A program made the position numbers and the translations under genes. A stretch of 64,000 nt of DNA. Origin: Tribonema minus. Lineage: Eukaryota > Sar > Xanthophyceae > Tribonematales > Tribonemataceae. This document shows, piece by piece, positions 34,358 to 46,446 of the stretch. Location of the stretch: positions 248,001 through 312,000 of the forward strand of contig JAFCMP010000008.1 of the NCBI GenBank assembly GCA_017506865.1, read 5' to 3'. Positions within the stretch are counted from its first letter, which is position 1, and each line of letters starts with the position of its first letter. The notes under the pieces are model-generated. The model was not told the origin of the DNA and searched no databases. It saw only the letters and a list, made by a program, of their open reading frames with translations.

Positions 34358-37198
34358 ATGTCCGGAGGCGCCCAGCTGCTGGAAGACGAGGCTTTCGAAA
34401 ACAATGAGCGCATCACTACTCTGCTGCGAGATCTGGAGCAGTCACAGGAGCTCGCTCAATCCAAAGCATCGCCCCGCCTGGATCTGAATGCGATCAACCA
34501 TGCGCAGCTGGAAGAGCAGTGGATGTCTGCCAGGTCCTGCAGAGTGCGGCTGCAAGGGCTGCTGCGCACCATCGTCAGCACCAAGCTGGCGGCGGGGGAG
34601 CAGACCCGTGCGCCAGCTGCAGCGCAGCTGCTGGAGGAGTATACGGGAGTGCTGGCGAGGTAATCTACATCTATGATGATGTACATCCCCCCACGGATAC
34701 GACAAAACGTCTCTCATGTTGTGAGGTGCAGCTTTGCCACGCCAACTCTCCGCACTGTGTGCAATTTGACTCTAGCGTCAGAGCTGCCATCAGCATATAG
34801 CAAAACCTCTGTGCAAGCATGTTTGGCACCCCGCAGACTGCCAATTGGAGTGTTTTTTGCTTAGACCGCAGTCTGACTCAGGGCCAGAGAGCATCATATG
34901 AAGTCTGCGGAGGCAGATTACGCTTCTGCCCATGTAACACAGTCTGCACCTTTCTTCTTGCAGTTCAAATCATACTTCCAGATGTGCTCTCCATGCATGC
35001 TTCTGATACAAGTCAAGCCACCTGATCAGAGCGCCCTCACGGACGCCACGTAGCAGACCAACCACTTGCGCGTTCTGATCATACGTGCGTGCACCTCTTC
35101 TATCAATAACGTCTGAACAACAGGCTCATGTCCGGCTACAAGGTGATCGGCAAGATCGGCGACGGCGACTTACATTGCTGGGAAACCGAACTATCCTACC
35201 TCCCCTGCGCCGCATCGGAGCTGGTGGCGTGGCTGGAGGAGGCGGAGACGCACGCGGGTGAGATGCGCACCGAGCTGAGCGCTGCGCGCGAGACGCTGGG
35301 CGACAGCGACAGGGCTCAGGTGCGGCAGTGCTCAACGCTAACGCAATTGGGTAGTTGACGCGTGCGCACGTGAAGGTAGTCGCAGTTCAAGAGGCGTCAG
35401 ATGCGCACCGAGCTGAGCGCTGCGCGCAAGACGCTGGGCGACAGCAACAGGACTCAGGTGCGCCAGCGCTCGGACTCGGACCCTGACGCAATTGAAACCG
35501 TTTTAAATGCGTGCGCCTATAAGGACCAATCGTTTTATAGGTTGCTAGAGCTAATTGTTTTTGTACTGTTCGCATTGTATCTCCTGTAGACATTGAACTT
35601 GTGTTCAAGGCGTTTTGTAACCCCACAAGGATCAGCTCCAACTACTAAGCTGTCAGACTTGCCTATAGCTTAAGAGGCACTGCATTGCCAAACAGGTGCG
35701 CCAGCGCTCTGCGACGCTGACGCAATTTAGACCGTTTTGAACGCGTGCGCACGTAAAGGGAGTAAAAGATCAAGTTCAACAGGCATCCTGCAGCACAGGT
35801 GCGCCAGCGCTCCGATGCTGACGCAAGTAAAACCGTTTTGAACGCGTGCGCACGTGAAGGCATCAGGACGTCAGGAGGCATCGCCAGGGCACAGGTGTGC
35901 CGATGCTGCAACCCTGACACGCTACATGAGCACTTAAAGGAAGTAGTAGTTTGAGAGGCATCGCCGCAGCAGCACAGGTCCGCCAACGCTCCGACTCCAA
36001 CGCGATGCACGCCGCGTGAAGGGAGTAGAAGCTCAGGAGGCATCCCGCAGCATACCATGTACATCCCAACGCTCCAGCCCCAACGCAATGCGTGCGCACG
36101 AAAGAATAAGAACTTCAGGGGGCGTCCCCGCAGCACTCGCAGTGGCCAACGCGCTGCATCTTGTTGCTTCGGCCAACGTCATACCGCCTCAACGCGGATT
36201 TCTAGGCACGCCGCTGCGCTCCTTGCATTGATTGAGTGGTGGGTATGTATAGTTCTTGGTGTTGAGCGCTGCACCAGTGGCGGGTGTGCTTTGGGGCAGT
36301 TGGCTTGTTAATCAAGAACTGTGGTACTGCAAGTAGGAGAGCGGATGCTGCACACAAGCTGTACCTGCAACTTCTCGGCAGCACTTGCCAGTGGCTCTAT
36401 TCATCAAGCTGCAACATCATGCTGTAACGTAGTGTCTGCTCAGCAGCTGCCGCCCGTGACGCCACCAGGATATCTCTAGCACTGTGGCAAAGGACGTACG
36501 TTGCCATATCAACTTCAACTTCACTCCTGGCGCACTGCCGCCGCCACCCGCTGCGCAGGTGCTGCACGCCCGCCCCAAATTGCTATCTTACTGCTGCGGG
36601 TGTGCCCGCCCTAACCTGTTGCTTTCGCAGGACGTGGCTCCTATGATGCCGCATTGTTTCCTCAACTGCAACATCAGCTTTACCTTCACCTCTGCGCGCC
36701 GCCCCCGCCGCCGCCATTGCCGCCCCCTGCGCAGGTAGGCAAAGCGCGCCATCAGCAACCTGGAGATCACCTCCAACTGAAACTTCAACTTGAACTTTAC
36801 ACTTGAGGCACCGTCGCCGCCGCCCCCTGCGCAGGTGCCACCATATTCCCTCAACTGTAACCTCAGCCTCAACTCTTCACGTCTGCGCGCCACCGCCACC
36901 GCCATTGCCACCCCCTGCGCAGCTTCAGGCGAAGCGTGCCATCGACGACCTCGAGAGCCGCCTGCGCCGCTCGCGCGACGCGGAGCACGCTTCACAGGCG
37001 CACATTTCGCGCCTCAGCGTCGCCTGCGAGGACGCGCAGGCGCACATCACCCACCTGAGCGCTGCTGCCAAGGGCGCGCACCAGGAGCTGCGCGCGGCTG
37101 CGGCGGCGGCGGCGGCAGCGGCAGCAGCGGCGCCGGGGGTGGCGGGGGGCGATGGTGGCGGCGGGCGCGCTGGCGTTGCAGGTGGGGGGCGAGATTGA
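34358..37198 (+). CDS. Predicted coiled-coil protein of unknown function (3 exons, 257 aa)
   Basis: Exons: 34358-34659, 35124-35319, 36923-37198; junction phases 2 and 0 match and the frame ends at TGA. The protein is largely helical and charged. Its first part reads LLEDEAFENNERITTLLRDL, and the middle contains WLEEAETHAGEMRTELSAAR. The third exon has QAKRAIDDLESRLRRSRD and SRLSVACEDAQAHITHLSAA, with heptad spacing typical of a coiled coil. It ends in a poly-Ala then Gly-rich tail. No catalytic or targeting motif is visible, and I do not recognise the family; centrosomal, flagellar or cytoskeletal roles are possible but unsupported. Both introns are packed with copies of the neighbouring exon edges. 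Confidence 0.65.
35260..36130. repeat. Array of coiled-coil gene exon 2 donor-edge copies
   Basis: The exon 2 end (EMRTELSAARETLGDSDRAQ, donor at 35319) is followed by a good copy (35399-35460, MRTELSAARKTLGDSNRTQ with a GTGCGCCAG donor). At least five shorter ones follow near 35690, 35800, 35890, 35975 and 36060. They share GCACAGGTGCGCCAGCGCTC, GACGCAATT and GAACGCGTGCGCACGTGAAG blocks. Confidence 0.9.
36510..36930. repeat. Array of coiled-coil gene exon 3 acceptor-edge copies
   Basis: The real acceptor, preceded by CCCCCTGCGCAG, is at 36911-36922. Copies of the C-rich tract, CTGCGCAGGT and CTTCAACTTCA blocks lie near 36535, 36715 and 36815. The middle one still carries AAAGCGCGCCATCAGCAACC, resembling the exon start (AKRAI). 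Confidence 0.82.
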
Positions 37199-38196
37199 TG
37201 TGACCGCTATTGTGCACATACATCGCATTGAGTAGCGCCCTGTAGTATCTGATGCGCAGTGCTGGTGACAACACGCGGCGAGAGATGTGGGGAATGGAGC
37301 GGCGGCGGCAGCGCCGGCGCGTGCTGCATGCGCTGCCAACACTGCTGGTGCTCAGATCATCGTAGAGTGCGGCGCGGACTGCGGCCGACGCGTGGGTAGC
37401 AAGTCAGCTTTTGATAGTTTAGCACTGCTGAACCATCCTGAGCGCTGCTGCATGAGAGTGCTTTGCGAGGCGAACGGCAGCGTTGCCATGCACTTGACAC
37501 ACGCACGAGCATCAATCGAAGGATAAATTTGTGACGCATGGATTTCACGCGCTCGACGTGACTGGACCAGTCACATGACCATGTGAGGAGCGGCTGAGTC
37601 CCTGGAAGTCAGGTGTCAACACAGCATCTGCTCAAACATGTTCTCAGATGTCAGCATGAGATGCAAAAATCCCTGCAGACAGGCGGCTCGGTGAGCAGCA
37701 GCTGGGAGACCAGACCCTAGCTATATATGACCGTTATAACTAAATAGCATCACGAGAAGTTCGGAGAACTGACAGTGCTGCAGAGCAGTGGCATGAGCGG
37801 CACTATCAGATGTGGTAACATGACGGAGGCATGATGTATGTTCACAGATAGTGCTTGCCAGGTTCTGGTGGTGCTAGCATCAGCCCTCTGCAGCGTAAAC
37901 TACATCGGTCTGAAGTTGAGGTGAGGGTGACTTAACAACACTGTCATGGCCTTTGTAGTGTGCCAGTGATAATTTGTTCATGCATCGTCGCCTTCCTGTT
38001 CAAACTGCTGCTTCAGAGCGCAAATACCGTCAACCATCAGCATCGAATCTTCGCGCTGATGACGTGATAGCTACATACAAGCATACACGCAGCTGCTACA
38101 GCTCAAGCACCATAACACACGAGCTGACCTTATCCGATATGTGCTCGGGCACCAATACACACGAACTGACGCGACATGTACTACATACATACGCGT
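37199..38196. other. Intergenic region, no supported gene
   Basis: Only short, unrelated open frames are seen. A tandem pair of about 48 bp (near 38106 and 38151, GCACCA...ACACACGAxCTGAC) precedes the next predicted start. Confidence 0.45.
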
Positions 38197-41100
38197 ATGG
38201 ACCCTGACGTGACAGGTGCTACAGAGCCACCGCAAGAGCTGGCAGAAGCTGTGGAGCCTGCTGTGCAACCGGAAGCCAGAACCACTCTAACAAGGCACAA
38301 ACGCGCCAGCAGAATGGCCAGCTTCTCTGCAGGCCGCGTGCGCCGCAAGAAGCAGCGGCCGAGCAGCGCTGCAGTGGCGCTGACGGAAGGTGACGCACCT
38401 GCATGTCGTACTTCAACTTCAAGTTCAGGAGGCTGTACTCCGTAGTACTGAGAGTATATGGCTTTCTTATCAGGCGCAAAAATGGTACCATGTATGTGCG
38501 TCATGTGATGCAGAACCGGCAGTCACACAAGTAGTGTTTTTGTGGAGATTCGAATCAAAATGTGGTGGTGATAGGGGCTAGCGGGACCGTGCACTGCAAT
38601 AATCAATGACCATGCAGCGCTGCAGTGTTTCAGAACAGTGTTTGCACTCTGGAATCAGCACCGAAGCTACTCACAGTGTGGATGAAAAAGAAGAAAGATA
38701 CTTTGCAGCATTGCTGTTTTTTTATGCAGGAGTCATGACCGCTGCCAAAGCGCGCAGTCAACTGCCGTCACTCAGGCCATCAGCACGGTGTTGGATGAAA
38801 CAGCGTAGAGTAAAAGTTCCACGTGCCACCAGCACCGATCAAGCTGACACCTGGGATGGTACAAACCTTAAGTCATGCAGTGCCGCTTACGAATGGTCAC
38901 ATTCGTATGCACATGAGGTGATTGCACTCGATGAATGCTGCGTCAGGTTTGAGTACTCATGATATTGTGGCAGTAACCAGGAAGTTGGTCATTGCAATGA
39001 ATGAAAGCGAATCAAAAGACCGTAGAGCTCTAGGTGACAAGGGATGGTCAGCCGCAAGTGCCTTCCACCATTAACCGTAATGAATACAAGGTCATGAGTA
39101 CAGGCGCACCTGGAGTTTGTGCGCCAAAAACAGTTTTGTGTCTTGGCCGGCCGGCCTTCCTTTCAAGTCTCCATCAATGCAAGTACGTGCGCATGAGCAT
39201 GAGCACTGCAAGATGAACTGCCTGCATCTGCGTTTAGGGGGCACCTGAAAGTATGCAAAGACAATGATGTGTTGAGAAGTGCTATCAGCTGAAGTCGCTG
39301 CCCTAATGTGACGCGACTGGGAGGAGCATGTTTAATCCTTGGCTGAGCGTCACTGGTAGTTGTGGTGCGTGCTGCAGGCAAATTGGTGAATGGTGCAGTC
39401 ATAGGCATGGCTCATTCTGTTCAGTATGACCAGTCAGCTCTGACTCAGCTGATATGCAGAGGGCAGCCTTGATGCAATTTACACATTCCTGACTAGAACA
39501 GGGTTAACATCCTGCGGGTTCAGGTTAGACTTAGGGTCAGGGTAAGGTAGGCTTAGGATGAGGGTTACATTGGCAATTGGCGACGCAGTCCTCTCTACAT
39601 CGTGCACCAGTGAGCTTTCAAGGCGTCAGTAACTTCGTGTGTCACTGCGCTTCATCTCAGCAGCCCTGGCATTGAGCTCCGCACCCTCCTCTTGCACGCC
39701 CTCCGCGTCATACGCTTAGGCTCGGCGGCAATCATTGAAGTTGAAGTTGAAGATGTGCGGCGCCCGTCATCAGCGCTCCACGAGGCGCGCAGGCCAAGCC
39801 ACGCCCTGAAGCGCAAGTCAGCGGCAGCGGCGCCAGTGCCGGCAGCGGCAGCGGCAGCACTGGACGCGATGAAGCAAGCTGCGGCACTGGTGGCGGAGAT
39901 GGAGGCATCGGCGGCAGCAGCAGCCGCCCCTGCCGCTGCGCACGAAGGCCTGCTGTATGCAAGCTCAACCCCGACGCTTGAGCACGTCACGCCGGCATCG
40001 CTCGCTGCAAGTGTTGACGTTGTGGCTGATCGCGGCGCTGGCAGTGAGGCGACTGCGCCGGCGCTGCGGCGGCGCTCGAGCGCGAATACCGTAGGTAGGG
40101 CGCCGCTGCCCTTGTCAGTTTCAAGGAGGTCAACAGGAGCGTCGCGCCACATGACAGACTCCGCTGCTGCCGCTGCGGCTGCCGCCGCCGCCGCTGAAAC
40201 GAGCAGCCTGAAGCCTGACGACGAGATACACGTCCCTTCCGTGCCGCCGCAAGAAAACGAGGAGGACGAAGCGCAGAACGAGCTGAGCATCAACAGTGTG
40301 TCTCAAGAGCAGGCATGCCGGAAGCACTCAGTCACAGAGGACGATGACGAAACCGCTGCTTCGAGTTGCAGTCATCTGCATGGGGCGGAGGGCGCGAGGG
40401 AGACTGCGAGTGCGCACGCACACGCGCATGACGCGATCCCCGAGAGGGAAGACGAGGACCGCAGCACCACAGGGGAGGCGGCAGCGGCAGCAGCAGACGG
40501 GAGCGCCGTGGCAGCAGCAGCGCCGCCAGCGGAGGCACGTTCCGCAGCTTCCAGCACTGCTCAACAACACGCAGGACACATGATGATTCCGCCGCTGCCG
40601 CCGCGGCCATCTCTTGAGGGCGCGCAACACACAGAATTGGCGGTGACAGGGTCACTGGGGTTTGGCATGCATGTCGCTGCGGCAGCGGCAGCAGTGGATG
40701 CGGCAGCCAGGCCCGCAGCAGCCGTGACAGTGGCTGGAGTCGGCATGCGAAGCAGTTTTGAACACAGGGAGGCAAAGCGCGCCATCAGGGCGGAGCAGCA
40801 AGCGGCGGCGGCGGTGGCGGCGCAGCTTCAGCAGCAGCAGCAGCAGCGGCGGCAGCAGCAGCAGCAGCAGCAACGCTCAGCTTTGAGTGATGCGTCCGGC
40901 GGTGCTGCGTTGGAGCGCGCATGGGGCCCTGATGCTGCAGGAAATGTCTGTGCGGTAGATGCGGTGGCAGCAGCATCAGCGGCATGGCCCACTTCAACCG
41001 CCGCTTTGCCCTCCGCCGGCATCCCAGAAACGCACAACATCCGTGCGCCGCTCGACGCGCCGCTGCCGCCGCCGCGCGTTGCACTCACCACCGCCGCCGA

Positions 41101-42789
41101 CAGTGCAGAGTGTGCGCCGCAGCAGCAGCAGCGCGCAGAGGCGGCGGCAGACGCCGCCTGCGCGAGCCTGGCCTTTGTGGCAGTGCTCCGCGAGCCGAAC
41201 GCCGTGGCCGGCCTGTCCGCGCTGGCGTGCGACCTGGCGGCGCTAAGGGGAACGGTTAGGGACGGGGGCCACCTGAGCCATGCCGCGCTGGCGGCGTGGG
41301 CGGCGCGCGTCGGGGCGACGCACCTGCCTGCGCTGCGGCGCATCATCGCGCGGTTCGCGCGCTTGCACCAGAGGTAAGGGGGTAGTGTTAGGGGTTGAGG
41401 TAGGAGTGGAGTGGAGGGGTGCTGCAAATCAGGAGAACGCATGCATGCTGATTAGAGTGCAATTCTGGCGGTTCTCGCGCTGGCACCGGAGGTAAGGGGG
41501 GGTAGTGTTGGGGGTTAAGGTAGGGTCGGAGTTGGGGCTTGAAATTCACGGGGCTTGAAATTCAAGAGAGCCACATGCACGCTGCGGTGCATCATCGCGC
41601 GGTTCGCGCGCTTGCACCGGAGGTAAGGGGGGGTAGTGTTTGGGGTTGATGTAGGGTCGAAGTTGGGGCTTTAGATTCATGGGGCATGAATTCAAGAGAG
41701 CGACCTGCCTGCGCTGCGGCGCATCATCGCGCGCTTCTCGCGCTTGCACCGGAGGTAAGGGCCCTGGTGGGAGAGTGAGGGGGTGAGGTAAGGTTGTGAG
41801 TTGAGGTATACGATTCAAGAGAGCCACATGACGCTGCTCAGAGTGTAATTTCTCAGCCTACTTGACTAATCTGCAGCGCACTGCGTGTAGTCGCATCTGT
41901 GATGCATCGGCCGATGAAAATATCCTTTGGTGGAATTCATGTGCTGTATGCGCGACCGCACGTAGTCTCGCTCTGCTTTCAGTGCTAATACTGCGAAGTA
42001 CGAGGCAGAAAGCCACCTGGCACATGATCAGTGGTGGCTCCGCTGCAACTATCTGGTTTCAAACGCACACAGTGCTCATGAGCCATTGCAACGTCAGTTC
42101 AGTAATTACTCCCAGCAATGGGTTGCCCTCTGAGGACTCAGATGTGCCCATGGCACCAACGGTTCTTGGCTTATTGTCGCTGTTGGTCACATTTGGTGCC
42201 AGCTGCTGCTGCTGCATGCTGCGAAAAACAAATTTACTGCACCACCATGGACGCTGGCATTTGCTACCTCTCTCGCCTTGTCAGGCTTTACCCAGGCCTG
42301 CACGGCACTGCAAGTTTAGTGGCACTGAGCTGCCTACAACGGCTGCCTCCAGCAACCACATGCTCTGCTGTGCAGCTCCCACGCAGCACTGTGCGCAAAG
42401 TCTGATAGGATGCAATAGTCAGCAAACATGTGACAAGCATCAAAGTGGTACGCTGCGTGCGCTGCTTGTGCTGAATCGGCAGGTGGCGCCATGCGGCGCG
42501 GGCCGCTGAGGCTGCGCAGGGCTACTGCGGCGGCACTGTTGAGACGTGCTGCCTCTGCTTCGCGCCGACGCGCCACAGCATCGGCTACAGCTCCTCCTGC
42601 AGTGACTTCCAGCTCGGGTTGCAGGCGAAGGTTGCGCGAGGGCCCGCTTCGACAGCCAAAAGATCAAGTGACGTGCCAAAGCGCATGGCGGGGCAGCAGC
42701 GGCCGCAGTCCGCACCTGCCAGATGTGCGCTGCAGCTGCCGCCACAGCAGTTGGCTGCGCAATCACGAGGCCTAAGTACAAGGAATTGA
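38197..42789 (+). CDS. Low-complexity Ala/Gln-rich protein of unknown function (4 exons, 756 aa)
   Basis: Exons: 38197-38389, 38730-38787, 39661-41373, 42483-42789. Phases 1, 2 and 2 match and the frame ends at TGA. The last junction is well supported because it joins ALRRIIARFARLHQR to WRHAARAAEAAQGY in frame, and decayed copies surround the donor. The two 5' exons are weaker; the 58-bp exon has a strong T-rich acceptor. The first exon has a basic cluster, RVRRKKQRP, that could be a nuclear signal. The large exon has many Ala runs, a QLQQQQQQRRQQQQQQQ tract near 40829 and acidic patches. The last exon contains CCLCFAPTRH. No known domain is recognised. The long open frame at 39692 begins with TTG, so it is not itself a start. 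Confidence 0.6.
39002..39080 (-). repeat. Dispersed coding-like element, copy 3 (partial)
   Basis: This matches one end of the copies at 331-488 and 31022-31183 (GCGAATCAAAAGACCGTAGA, then GGTGACAAGG and CCGCAAGTGCCTTCCACCA). It lies in intron 2 of the low-complexity gene. Confidence 0.7.
41340..41765. repeat. Array of low-complexity gene exon 3 donor-edge copies
   Basis: The real end is ARFARLHQR with a GTAAGG donor at 41374. Copies of CGCATCATCGCGCGGTTCGC through GGAGGTAAGG occur near 41466, 41585 and 41705 with a period of about 120 bp. Each keeps the GTAAGG donor. Confidence 0.92.
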
Positions 42790-44284
42790 GAACTGCTACA
42801 CACCGTGGTCGAACCCTTCCATGATCTTGCATCCGCCATACTTGAGTTGATTTGGGGTGTATTTTGACTAGAAGCGCCTAGGCTGTCCTCTTTCAACTGC
42901 CTGTCCTACTTCTTGGGATTGAGCAGATGTGCACAAAGTGCCGTGCACCCTCAAAACTCATTATTATATGATAATGATCTACTACGGCACCATGTAATGC
43001 ATCCACATACACCAGCTGCGGTCTCAGCAGGAGGCACTTGCAAAAGTTTAATTGCATATTCCAGGGTCATGCAGCCACACATGCTGGTATTGAATCACCC
43101 TGTGGTGTTGGCACCACTGTCCAATATATTCCTGGTAGTATCACCACCATTAGTATCACCACCATCGTAGTTGAAGTATGGTTTCCAGCAGCGCCATGTG
43201 TATGTTGAGAAGGAGGCTCTGAGGGGTACTGGGGCAAGCGAAGTCGCAAGCTGCCATGAGCTTACTAGTAGGGTCTGTGTCGCCTGTGCATGCACGCACA
43301 ATGTGACATGTGCTGCATGATGAGGTACATGCCTGCTTTCAAACAGAGGTTGCATCAATATTTGGGGCTGTAGTTTTTATGTGACAGCCGTCAGTGACAC
43401 TGCTGGCAAGCGCACCAGCAATTGGGTGGCAGTCGAAGCTGCTCATAGCCACCAGCCTGAGCTTCAGTGCTGGGGCACAAATGCAATCAGTGCCATGACA
43501 AACTTACAACCGTGTGCTTGCCATGCAGAGCTGCTCACGGTTGTATTATGATGCACTCTCAGACTGCTGAAAGCACTCAGGCTGGCAGCCGAAATTCATT
43601 CTTCAGTCACAATTTGAAATTGTGATCTTCAACGTTGTACAGTGCCTTCGACTCATTTTCAAAAAACAGCGTCCCCCCCCCGCCCCCCCCCCCCCCCCCC
43701 AACCCTCATTAGGGTCACTCCTCCTCTTACAACACCATAGCAGCAGTGCTGCACAAACTTCTTCAAGCTGCCAAGAAAAATCAACCAGTCTAATTACTAA
43801 CTTTAATTGAAATAGTCTGCCATCAGCCGTGGTTGTTGATGCTCCGTTGAGTGGAGGTGCCAACTTCACCAATACACTTTGTATGCTCAGCAAGACGGAG
43901 AGACAGCCAGTTCTGCGGCAAATATTTATTATCCGCGCACCTCAGCATCAATCACCATAAAGCACAGCGTGAGGGCCTCTTTGCTGCGCCGACCCTAGAT
44001 GTATTGACCATGAGTGTGTTATGCCTCGTCTGACGCTCTTCAAGGTTGAGCACACGTTGTTGCTACCACGGGCAGAAGGGCCACCACACGCCGCACCAGG
44101 CCGCAGGAGACCAGCAGCGCTGTCGCCCACAGCGTCTTCATCGTGTGCGGAATCCCTGCCCACTTTTGAAGGAGGCGTCTGCTCAGTGGCGCGCAACGAG
44201 CGTGCTCGTGTCACACGCACATCAGCAGCAGCAGTGGCGCCTGCAACAGCAGACCAAACACCAGACCTAGTACTTACTTCATGA
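42790..44284. other. Intergenic region with a long C tract
   Basis: Near 43673-43700 there is a C run interrupted by one G. Small open frames on both strands overlap one another with no recognisable content. I call no gene. Confidence 0.45.
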
Positions 44285-44320
44285 ACGGGCTTTTTCGCCC
44301 GTAAAAGCAAGAATAAACTA
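44285..44320 (+). repeat. Hairpin ACGGGC-TTTTTC-GCCCGT with AAGAATAAA tail
   Basis: A perfect 6-bp stem with a six-base loop, followed by GCAAGAATAAA. It resembles the GGGCTTTTTCGCGCCC...AATAAAAAG element at 16936 and 59739. Confidence 0.5.
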
Positions 44321-44636
44321 TAGAAGTACCTTTAAAACTCTCTGTGCAAGTGCTGGCTGTAGCGCGCCCGCGGCTCCAGCTTTCATGTTGTACAAGCCAA
44401 TTTCACCCGCTCAGGCCATCAGGAAACGCGAATTCGCACTGTGGTCTACGTACACACACATCGGTTTCCACTTTCGGGATCTTCAACAGTGCCTTGAAGT
44501 TTTGGATTTTTTTTTGGGGAGAGCCTTTGGCGAGAGCAGGCGCCATCCATGGTTGTGTGCTGACCACTGCTATACTCTCTGGACCCACGAGCTTTTTTGG
44601 CAAACCAGAAGGGCACAGGAGCGCTGTTTGCGCACA

Positions 44637-44775
44637 CTATCCGTGAGGCGACGCTACGGAAACCGGTGCTCCCATTCGTTTGACCCAGGCCTTCAGGATG
44701 CAGTCATCGTCTGTTGTGAAGTTTAGCTTTGCGGATGTTCCCCCTCCGAACTCCGGCTTAATCATGTCCCAGCGA
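44637..44775 (-). other. Possible Myb/SANT-like domain fragment
   Basis: The minus-strand frame reads RRWDMIKPEFGGGTSAKLNF, TTDDDCILKAWVKRM, then GAPVS. The F-T-x-D-D-x-x-L-x-K-A-W pattern resembles the first helix of trihelix or NAM-associated Myb-like domains found in transcription factors and PIF/Harbinger transposons. The frame ends soon after, with no partner exon seen. This is resemblance only. Confidence 0.25.
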
Positions 44776-45371
44776 CGCACGTCCGCGCGCCGGAAGGAAT
44801 GACTCAGTGGGGTAACTATCGGATGTGTGGGCCCTGGCTTCAGCGTGTGCGCCGGCAATTTGAACGCTGCGGCAGCAGTGTGCCACAAGTTTTTAAATTA
44901 GCCTACCAGTATACTCTAGTAGGTTCAACTCAAGTTGTTGAACTTGAAGTCTTGAACTTCGGACGTTCTTACACCTGAGCCATGCTTTCGCACTGCGGCA
45001 CGGCTTTGAAAATCAAAACTCAAACTTCAAGTCCAAATTGAAATTCAAGTTGAAAATCAAATCTCAAGCTTGTGGTTATTTAAAAAAAACAATCCACCAA
45101 CATATGTAATGGCTGACAATTTGTCACACGGTTGAACATAAATACGTGAATGAACGACACTGTGTGCACGGCATGCTCTGGACTATAATCTGCAAGCGAA
45201 GCTCGCAGCAGGGCCCCTGGCCTTGCCGAGCAGAGCGAGAATCTAGGCCGCGTGCGTGTGCGCGTATGAGCTGGGAAGGCGACCCTGAGTCTGTTTGTGT
45301 CTGGTTTTTGCTTTTTCCTCAGAAATTTCGCGAGCACAAAGCCAGACACACTGCTGTGCCGTAGCACCGAA

Positions 45372-45771
45372 ATGAACACGTATTTACGCAAACAGCTTGC
45401 TGATGGCGACGCTATTGCGCTTGGAGTCAACCTCGATCCACCTCAGCGAGGCGGGATGCGCAACTGGTGGCATACTGCGTGGCTAGTGCAGCATCGACGT
45501 GCGAGAAGCTGCACACCTGGTCAGCCCAAGCAGGAATGGCTTAGGGCGGGGCTGACAGCGGTATGAGTGTGTGGCGCACACAGCAGTGCGTACTGTAGTC
45601 GACGCGGTATCACGGTATCTTAGCAGCAAAAAGCAGGGGGGTGCAATCGCGCGGATCAGGGAGATGTCACGCAGTGAGCACCGCCAGGCATATATGTGGC
45701 TCCAGTCCATGCAGCACCTTGATACCATCTCAGGTATGGTGCTCGTGGGGCTGCTAGGCAAAGACTTCTAG
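45372..45771 (+). other. Two adjacent unidentified ORFs in different frames
   Basis: An ATG frame runs 45372-45566 (MNTYLRKQLADGDAIALGVN start). A second frame runs to 45771 and contains SRYLSSKKQGG and SEHRQAYMWLQSMQHLDTIS, ending in a stop. Composition looks protein-like and the two could be one frameshifted gene remnant. I do not recognise the family. Confidence 0.25.
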
Positions 45772-46446
45772 ATGCACCACTGCAGTGGTGCCTGCTTTTC
45801 ACAAGCGGTCACTGCTGCCACTGTGACAGTTCAGGGCTTCAGTTGAATCCGGAGTCCCCAACCTGACAGCACTTGTGCAGGCATGCAGTCAGGTTTGGCT
45901 TCGTTGCAGGGTAGCCGCCCAGTGCCGCCATTGCAGTGCACTAGTGCACTGCAGTGCTATGCCCTCTGGCTGCCTATGGCATCATGGCTGTATGACGGTC
46001 AACAGCCGCCAAACGACGCAGCTGACATGTCGAATTGGCGCCAGCCTGAGGCGCAGCTCAAGCATGCAACATAGAGCCGGCCGAATCACGGTGTTCGTGG
46101 CGTGACGTGACAGGATACTTGCGTACGTATCGACCTTGACCATATCCTGCGCTGCAGCTTAGAGTTTGGTGTACGGCAAACATGTCAGCTGCTTCAGCAC
46201 GTCGGTGCGATGCCACGGCGGGACCAGGCATTCTGAGAGTCTACGGGGGACACTAGACTCTCACATGTTCTTTAACTTAAGTTTATGTGATTCAACACTG
46301 TGGCACTCACTTCCGCGACATTACGTAGACGTAGTATTTCAAGTTACTGCACAGACCATACTATACCTAGTACTATGCTTTACAACTTGAAGACATAGTA
46401 TTCGCAACACACCAGGCTTTACATCAGAGCAGGATTAACCGGAGGT

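Noticed and set aside
39692-41377. The 561-codon frame as a complete single-exon gene
   Set aside because: It begins at TTG, is open upstream to an acceptor at 39660, and its stop TAA is part of a GTAAGG donor. A four-exon model fits better.
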